From Fidelibacterota bacterium 46_43 (GTDB lineage Bacteria > Fidelibacterota > Fidelibacteria > Fidelibacterales > Fidelibacteraceae): DNA of 32,489 nucleotides. Each line of letters begins with the position of its first letter. Positions within the stretch are counted from its first letter, which is position 1. A program made the translations under genes and the position numbers. Location: positions 1 to 32,489 of the forward strand of contig LGGY01000001.1 of NCBI GenBank assembly GCA_001509335.1, given 5' to 3'. This document shows positions 24,643 to 30,245 of the stretch, one piece after another. The notes beneath the pieces were generated by a model, which saw only the letters and a program-made list of their open reading frames with translations, was not told the DNA's origin and ran no database searches.

Positions 24643-26148
24643 TTAAGGATTCTCAGGCCTCATCGCCGGGAAGAGAATGACATCCTTGATGGAGGTCTGG
24701 CCGGTCATAAGCATCACAAGTCTGTCCAGACCGATACCCACTCCACCGGTTGGTGGCATTCCTGTTTCAACGGCCTGGAGGAAATCCTCATCGACCACCT
24801 GGGCTTCCAGATCACCCAGTTCCCGGAGTTTTGCCTGGCTTTCCAGCCGTTCCCGTTGATCCACCGGATCATTGAGCTCCGAAAAGGCGTTGGCATATTC
24901 GAATCCGCCGATATAGAGTTCAAAGCGCTCCACCAGTCGGGTATTCCCGTCTCGCCTGGTTTTGGCCAGAGGCGAAACAGCTTTGGGATAATCAATCACG
25001 AACGTAGGACTTATCAGGCGGGGTTCCACAAGTTCACTGAACAGCTCATCGATCAACTGCCCGTAATTCCAGGCCGGATCAACGTCCACACCTCGTTCCT
25101 TGCAAAGCTTTTTCAGTTCAGAAGTGTCGTAGTCCCGGATATCCTGACCTAAAGATTCTTCAAAAAGATCAAACATGGCTTTCCGGGCAAAGGGACGGCT
25201 GAAATCCAGGGTTTCCTCACTGTATTTCATCGTCATTCTTCCGGATTTCTCTGCAACAGCCCGGATATAATCCTCCACCAGATCCATCATATATTCATAA
25301 TCCACATACGCTTCGTAAAATTCTATCGCGGTAAACTCCGGGTTATGGGTCCTGTCCATCCCTTCATTCCGGAAATTCTTTGCAATTTCGTAAACTTTTT
25401 CAAAGCCACCGATAATCAGGCGTTTCAGATAGAGTTCATCGGCGATTCTCAGGTAAAAATCCGTATCCAGGGCATTGTGGTGAGTGACGAAGGGACGGGC
25501 ACTTGCGCCTCCATAGATAGGTTGCAGTACCGGTGTTTCTACTTCCAAATAGCCCCGTGCGTCAAAAAACTCCCGGGTCCACCGCATGATGTTCGCCCTT
25601 TGAACAAACACCTCTCTCACAGCCGGATTGACAATAAGATCCAGATATCGTTTGCGGTACCTGAGTTCCTTGTCACTGAAAGCATCGTGCAGAACCCCGT
25701 CTTTTTCTTTAACGATAGGCAGGGGACGGATGTTTTTACTCAAGAGTGTCAGGCTCTCACTTTTCACCGTGACTTCTCCGGTCCGGGTTTTCATCACCAC
25801 ACCTCTGACACCGATAAAATCTCCGATATCCAGCATTTTAAAAACGGTATAGGATTCGTCTCCGATATCCCGCTGGGAAAGGTAGAGCTGAATTTTCCCT
25901 TTGCCATCCATGATATGGGCAAAGCTGGCCTTCCCCATGACCCGGACAGACATGATCCGGCCGGCCACCGAGACCTGTTGATTTTCAAGGGATTCATACT
26001 GATTTACAATATCGGCTGATTTATGGCTCACGTCGAAGGCATAGGGATAGGGGTTCACACCCATCTCCCTCAGCTGGGAAATTTTTTCTTTTCTCACATG
26101 TATAATATCCTGGAGAGTGGAATGTTTTTCCTGATGCTCATCGCTCAT
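24643..26148 (-). CDS. lysS: Lysyl-tRNA synthetase, class II
   Basis: This cytoplasmic enzyme charges tRNA-Lys. The 501 residues have an N-terminal OB-fold anticodon-binding domain (about 55-150, VSVAGRIMSVRVMGKASFAHI) and a class II catalytic core. The core contains LRYRKRYLDLI and EVETPVLQPIYGGASARPF (motif 1 region), YEIAKNFRNEGMDRTHNPEF (motif 2) and GVGIGLDRLVMLMTG (motif 3). AGGAG lies 8 bases before the ATG. It follows prfB by 15 bases, the same prfB-lysS order seen in E. coli. Nothing is missing. Confidence 0.98.
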   Translation of the reverse strand: MSDEHQEKHSTLQDIIHVRKEKISQLREMGVNPYPYAFDVSHKSADIVNQYESLENQQVSVAGRIMSVRVMGKASFAHIMDGKGKIQLYLSQRDIGDESYTVFKMLDIGDFIGVRGVVMKTRTGEVTVKSESLTLLSKNIRPLPIVKEKDGVLHDAFSDKELRYRKRYLDLIVNPAVREVFVQRANIMRWTREFFDARGYLEVETPVLQPIYGGASARPFVTHHNALDTDFYLRIADELYLKRLIIGGFEKVYEIAKNFRNEGMDRTHNPEFTAIEFYEAYVDYEYMMDLVEDYIRAVAEKSGRMTMKYSEETLDFSRPFARKAMFDLFEESLGQDIRDYDTSELKKLCKERGVDVDPAWNYGQLIDELFSELVEPRLISPTFVIDYPKAVSPLAKTRRDGNTRLVERFELYIGGFEYANAFSELNDPVDQRERLESQAKLRELGDLEAQVVDEDFLQAVETGMPPTGGVGIGLDRLVMLMTGQTSIKDVILFPAMRPENP

Positions 26149-26163
26149 GGATGCTGCTCCTGT

Positions 26164-27273
26164 CTAATCGTTCTGTTGGCTGTGGGAATAGGTGAGCCAG
26201 GCTTTGACAAACCCGTCCAGATCCCCGTCCATCACGGCCTGAATATTCCCCGTTTCGTATTTGGTCCGGTTATCTTTCACCAGAGTATAGGGATGAAAAA
26301 CATAGGACCGGATCTGGCTGCCCCAGCCAATCTCCATTTTATCCTTTTCCAGATCGGCTTTCCTGCTTTCCTCTTCTTCCTTTTTCAGTTGATACAGACG
26401 GGATTTGAGGATTTTCATGGCCATTTCTTTGTTTTTATGCTGTGACCGTTCATTCTGGCAGGTGGAAACAATGCCTGTAGGGATATGGGTAATCCGGATA
26501 GCCGAATCGGTTTTGTTCACATGCTGTCCGCCTGCGCCACTGGCCCGGTAGGTATCAATCCGTAGATCTTTGGGATTGATATCAATATCGATGTCGTCAT
26601 CCGCTTCCGGGTAGACAAACACCGAGGCAAAACTGGTATGTCTCCGGGCATTGGAATCGAAAGGAGAAATCCGGACCAGCCGGTGGACGCCGGTTTCGGC
26701 AGAAAGATATCCATAGGCATAAGGCCCCTTGACTTCAATCACCGCCTCTTTGATGCCGGCTTCGTCTCCGGGCTGATAATTGAGAACCGTATATTCAAAT
26801 CCCCGTTTTTCAAACCAGCGTGTGTACATACGAAACAGCATATCCGCCCAGTCCTGGGACTCGGTCCCTCCTGCCCCGGGATGTATCACAAAAATGGCAT
26901 TTTTTTTATCATATTCACCGGATAAAAGTTTTTCTGTTTCCAGCGAGGTGATTTCATCTTCCAGTTTATCCAGAATCTCAGGAATTTCCTTTGACAGATC
27001 CGGATCTTCGTCTGACATCATAAAATGCAGGTCCGCATCTTCCTGGAGTTCAAGGATAGTATTCCAGCGTTTGATTTCATATTCAAGGTCGGAAATTTCC
27101 TTGGTGATTTTCTGGGCTTTCAGGTTATCCTGCCAGAAATCCGGATTCATCGTCTTATCCCTGAGCTCTTTGATCCGCTCCGTTTTCCGTTCCAGATCGA
27201 TATATCCGGCAACTTCCCCGATTTTTTCCTTCAGAGTATCCAAGCGCTCTGAAAGCTCTTCCCGGGATTCCAT
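26164..27273 (-). CDS. prfB: Peptide chain release factor 2, without a programmed frameshift
   Basis: RF2 recognises UGA and UAA stop codons and hydrolyses peptidyl-tRNA. The 369 residues include a helical N-terminal domain, the stop-codon-recognition tripeptide SPF (203-205), the catalytic GGQ (248-250) in RASGAGGQHVNKTDSA, and CQNERSQHKNKEMA. Many bacteria have an in-frame UGA after codon 25 that needs a +1 frameshift. Here the equivalent place (GYID, codons 23-26, near 27199) reads TAT ATC GAT with no stop, so autoregulation by frameshifting is absent. An in-frame TAG lies two codons upstream of the ATG. The nearest strong ribosome site (AGGAG) is 13 bases away, rather far. Confidence 0.97.
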   Translation of the reverse strand: MESREELSERLDTLKEKIGEVAGYIDLERKTERIKELRDKTMNPDFWQDNLKAQKITKEISDLEYEIKRWNTILELQEDADLHFMMSDEDPDLSKEIPEILDKLEDEITSLETEKLLSGEYDKKNAIFVIHPGAGGTESQDWADMLFRMYTRWFEKRGFEYTVLNYQPGDEAGIKEAVIEVKGPYAYGYLSAETGVHRLVRISPFDSNARRHTSFASVFVYPEADDDIDIDINPKDLRIDTYRASGAGGQHVNKTDSAIRITHIPTGIVSTCQNERSQHKNKEMAMKILKSRLYQLKKEEEESRKADLEKDKMEIGWGSQIRSYVFHPYTLVKDNRTKYETGNIQAVMDGDLDGFVKAWLTYSHSQQND

Positions 27274-27298
27274 ACTCTATTTTATACTCCTAAGTAAG

Positions 27299-27321
27299 GA
27301 TGCTCAGGCAAGCTGAGCATC
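27299..27321 (-). promoter_or_regulatory. Perfect hairpin in the ackA-prfB gap
   Basis: GATGCTCAG (27299-27307) and CTGAGCATC (27313-27321) form a perfect 9-bp stem with a 5-base loop, 26 bases upstream of the prfB ATG. On the minus strand it is followed by CTTACTTAGGAG, which contains the likely prfB ribosome binding site. The T content after the stem is poor for an intrinsic terminator, so it may be a weak terminator of ackA, an mRNA-processing hairpin, or a translational control element. The rest of the 104-base gap shows no clear promoter. Confidence 0.6.
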
Positions 27322-27377
27322 ACGCAAACAATTTCTGTAACATCTCCGACTCAGCGTAGAAATTTAAGGAAAAGTGA

Positions 27378-28592
27378 TCATTCTGTAAAGCGTTTCGAAA
27401 CGATGGCCTCTGTATCCAGGGCGATGACCAGTTCTTCATTGGTGGGTATCACGGTCACTTTCACCGGGGCATCGGGCGGACTGATTTCGCCCTGTTTCCC
27501 CCGGGTCATGGATTCATTCAGAGAGTCATCCACACGGATTCCCATAAATTCAAGTCCTTCCAGTGCGCCCTTCCGGGTGATGGATCCGTTTTCACCGATT
27601 CCTCCGGTAAAGATGATACCATCGACCCCTCCCATGGCTCCGGCATAGGCGGCGATATACTTTTTAAGCCGGTAATTGTAGATATTCATAGCAAGGATCG
27701 CCCGTTCATCGCCTTTTTCCATGGCTTCTTCAATATCGCGCATATCACTTGACAAACCGGAGATTCCCAGCATGCCCCCATGCTTATTCAGCAGATTGTT
27801 AAGATCACTGACATCCAGATCCTCTTTTGCAGCAATCTGCAGAATAACCCCCGGATCCACATCGCCGGAACGGGTTCCCATCACAAGTCCCTCAAGGGGA
27901 GTGAACCCCATGGATGTATCCACGGATTTCCCGTATTGAACCGCTGCCACCGAAGCACCGTTTCCCAGGTGACAGGAAATAAGTTTGAGAGAAGAAATCT
28001 CTTTGCCGTACATCCGGGCAAATTCCTGGGATACATAACGGTGGGAAGTCCCATGAAAACCGTAACGACGGATCCCATAGCGTTTATAGAGCTCATACGG
28101 AATTCCGTAAATGTAGGCATAATCTGGCATGGTAGAATGAAAGGCTGTATCGAACACACCCACCATGGGTGTTTTACCCAGATAAGCCCTGGCAGCCTGG
28201 ACACCCTTGATATTGGGAGGATTATGGAGTGGAGCCAGATCGATGCATTCATTCAGGACATCCATCACTTCGTCGGTAATCAGCACACTGGCTTTAAAAT
28301 GCTCACCGCCGTGAACAAGCCGGTGCCCTACAGCGTCAATTTCATCCAGGTTTTTGATCACCCCGTGTTTTTCGCTGGTCAGGGCGGCCAGAATATATTC
28401 CAGTGCCTGGGAATGTTCGAAAATTTCCCCGAAAAGATTGATTTTATGACCATCTTCACGGCTTTGTTTTAAAGAACTGTTGCTCAGTCCGATCCGATCC
28501 ACCAACCCTTTTGCAAGAGATGTGCCGGCTTTTGTATCGATCAGCTGGTATTTAATGGATGAACTGCCGGAATTAATTACAAGTACTTTCAT
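27378..28592 (-). CDS. ackA: Acetate kinase
   Basis: This cytoplasmic enzyme interconverts acetyl phosphate plus ADP and acetate plus ATP, making ATP in fermentation. The 404 residues contain VLVINSGSSSIKYQL at the N-terminus, GHRLVHGGE, RRYGFHGTSHRYV, GFTPLEGLVMGTRSGDVDPG and IIFTGGIGENG, all diagnostic of the acetokinase family and of normal length. The gene lies 14 bases after a hydroxyacyl-CoA dehydrogenase gene. A phosphotransacetylase (pta) gene is not adjacent in this window. Its ribosome binding site lies in the loop of a small hairpin overlapping the upstream stop codon. Confidence 0.98.
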   Translation of the reverse strand: MKVLVINSGSSSIKYQLIDTKAGTSLAKGLVDRIGLSNSSLKQSREDGHKINLFGEIFEHSQALEYILAALTSEKHGVIKNLDEIDAVGHRLVHGGEHFKASVLITDEVMDVLNECIDLAPLHNPPNIKGVQAARAYLGKTPMVGVFDTAFHSTMPDYAYIYGIPYELYKRYGIRRYGFHGTSHRYVSQEFARMYGKEISSLKLISCHLGNGASVAAVQYGKSVDTSMGFTPLEGLVMGTRSGDVDPGVILQIAAKEDLDVSDLNNLLNKHGGMLGISGLSSDMRDIEEAMEKGDERAILAMNIYNYRLKKYIAAYAGAMGGVDGIIFTGGIGENGSITRKGALEGLEFMGIRVDDSLNESMTRGKQGEISPPDAPVKVTVIPTNEELVIALDTEAIVSKRFTE

Positions 28593-28595
28593 ACG

Positions 28596-28614
28596 AACTC
28601 TGCCTTTCAGAGTT
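28596..28614 (-). promoter_or_regulatory. Hairpin presenting the ackA ribosome binding site
   Basis: AACTCTG (28596-28602) and its complement CAGAGTT (28608-28614) form a 7-bp stem with a 5-base loop. On the minus strand the loop is AAAGG, the likely ackA Shine-Dalgarno sequence, 10 bases from the ATG. The stem covers the stop codon of the upstream dehydrogenase gene. A ribosome finishing that gene would melt the stem, so translational coupling is plausible. Confidence 0.45.
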
Positions 28615-29563
28615 TATTTTCTTTTACAAGTTTACCAGATTCGTCATAGACATAAAATCCTTTGCCGGTTTTAAGTCCGTAATGACCAGCCCGCACCAGT
28701 TTTTTCAAGACGGGACAAGGCCTGTATTTTAAGTCTCCCAATTCATGAAAGAGGACATCCATACAGAAAAGAACGGAATCGAGTCCCATACTGTCAGCCA
28801 GCTCCAGGGGTCCCTTACGCAGTTTATACCCCAGTTTCATCGCCGTATCCACACCTGTGATGGTGGCAACCCCTTCCATCACGACATGCATGGCTTCATT
28901 GATCATGGGCATGATGACCCGGGTTGTGACAAAACCCGGATATTCATACACTTCCACAGCTGTTTTGCCCAGCTGTTCCACAAAATCGTGAATTTTTTTA
29001 TACGTGGTATCAGATGTATGGAGTCCGCGGACGACTTCTGTTAGGGGAATTTTGGGGACGGGATTGACAAAATGAAGTCCCACTACCTTATCCTGCCGTT
29101 TCGTGGCATTGGCAAGTTCGGTAATCGATAATGTGGACGTACTGGTGACAAAGATGACCTTGGGAGATACTTTTTCATCCAGTTTCTGAAAAATTTCCTG
29201 TTTCAGCTTCAGGTTTTCCGGGACAGCCTCGATGACGAGATCCACGGCTGACACGGCATCAAAATCACCGGTGAACTGTGTGCGGGAGATAATAGCTTTC
29301 TTTTCACCTTCCGTCATACGCCAGCGGTTGATTTCATCCCGCATTTCGGTATACATCAACTCCCGGGCTTTATGGGCTTCCTCTTCATTTTTTTCCACGG
29401 CAAGCACACTGATACCTTTGGATGCGATGGTCCAGGTGAGTCCCCGGCCAATCACACCCTGGCCGATGACTGCCACGGAATTTATCGAGTTTTTGTCTGA
29501 TGAGGACATCTGATCCAGCTTATCCTGACTGATCAGTTCATCCAGCTTTCCGTTATTTGTCAC
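28607..29563 (-). CDS. 3-hydroxyacyl-CoA dehydrogenase (3-hydroxybutyryl-CoA dehydrogenase-like)
   Basis: This NAD(P)-dependent enzyme interconverts 3-hydroxyacyl-CoA and 3-oxoacyl-CoA in beta-oxidation or butyrate formation. The 318 residues have a Rossmann motif VAVIGQGVIGRGL (about 30-42), IEAVPENL, Ser143 in STSTLSIT, catalytic His164 in GLHFVNPVP and Glu176. The C-terminal domain includes KGPLELADSMGLD and GLKTGKGFYVYD. The Asn usually found in the GFxxNR motif is Thr214 here (GFVTTR). An N-terminal extension of about 27 residues precedes the Rossmann fold; the GTG start is supported by GGAGG a few bases upstream. The single-domain form lacks an enoyl-CoA hydratase part. The 94 bases upstream hold no confident promoter. 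Confidence 0.93.
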   Translation of the reverse strand: MTNNGKLDELISQDKLDQMSSSDKNSINSVAVIGQGVIGRGLTWTIASKGISVLAVEKNEEEAHKARELMYTEMRDEINRWRMTEGEKKAIISRTQFTGDFDAVSAVDLVIEAVPENLKLKQEIFQKLDEKVSPKVIFVTSTSTLSITELANATKRQDKVVGLHFVNPVPKIPLTEVVRGLHTSDTTYKKIHDFVEQLGKTAVEVYEYPGFVTTRVIMPMINEAMHVVMEGVATITGVDTAMKLGYKLRKGPLELADSMGLDSVLFCMDVLFHELGDLKYRPCPVLKKLVRAGHYGLKTGKGFYVYDESGKLVKENKL

Positions 29564-29657
29564 AATTCCTCCTTATCCGACAGATCTGTTTTAGCAACGA
29601 AGTGATCCATGAAAGCAAGGTATGGTTCTGCCTTTTTCACTGTCCGCTAGTAACATA

Positions 29658-30245
29658 TCATTCAGCCATCGTAATTTCACGCCAGTGAATATAAAAATGA
29701 GAAACGGGAAAACCAACGACATTGAAATAGCATCCATCAATACGGGAAACCAGGGGCACGGAAATATCCTGGATACCATAGGCTCCTGCCTTATCCAAGG
29801 GTGTATTTATGTCAACATAGCGGATGATTTCTTCTTCTGTGAGAAGGCGAAAAGTCACACCCGTTGCTTCATACCCGGTATATTCCCTGTCTTTTTGGGG
29901 ATTGAAAATGGATAGTGCCGTGATGACGGTGTGGGTCTTTCCGTTGAGGGTTTCCAACATGTGGATGGCATCGTCCCGGTTGACAGGCTTCCCCAGCAGA
30001 AGTCTATTGTACGTGACAACCGTATCGGCTGAAACGGTCACATCCCCGGGAAAACGGTCTGATACATCTTTCCCTTTGGCATGGGCTGCTGCCATGGCAA
30101 ACCGGACCGGATCTGTTTCCTTTAGGGATTCCTCCTGAAAACCGGAGGGAAAAACCCGGACATCAAATCCCATCTTGTTTAAAATATCTTTTCTTCGTGG
30201 GGACGCAGAGGCAAGAACGATGACAGGCGGTTTCTCAACATTCAT
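29658..30245 (-). CDS. maf: Maf-family nucleoside triphosphate pyrophosphatase
   Basis: Maf proteins hydrolyse dTTP, UTP and modified nucleotides and can affect division when overproduced. The 195 residues carry VLASASPRRKDIL at the N-terminus, SADTVVTYNRLLLGKPVNRDDA with the catalytic Asp, DKAGAYGIQD, and IDGCYFNVVGFPV near the end, a standard Maf layout and length. The spacing of these motifs suggests the dTTP/UTP-type (YhdE-like) subgroup, which I hold less firmly. The ATG overlaps the stop of the upstream protease gene by 4 bases, so it is cotranscribed with it. Confidence 0.96.
   Translation of the reverse strand: MNVEKPPVIVLASASPRRKDILNKMGFDVRVFPSGFQEESLKETDPVRFAMAAAHAKGKDVSDRFPGDVTVSADTVVTYNRLLLGKPVNRDDAIHMLETLNGKTHTVITALSIFNPQKDREYTGYEATGVTFRLLTEEEIIRYVDINTPLDKAGAYGIQDISVPLVSRIDGCYFNVVGFPVSHFYIHWREITMAE

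Noticed and set aside
29560..29610. Small minus-strand ORF (MDHFVAKTDLSDKEEL) whose stop overlaps the GTG start of the hydroxyacyl-CoA dehydrogenase gene
   Set aside because: It has no ribosome binding site and no regulatory residue run. The overlap and the KEE residues simply arise from the AAGGAGGAA ribosome site of the dehydrogenase gene.
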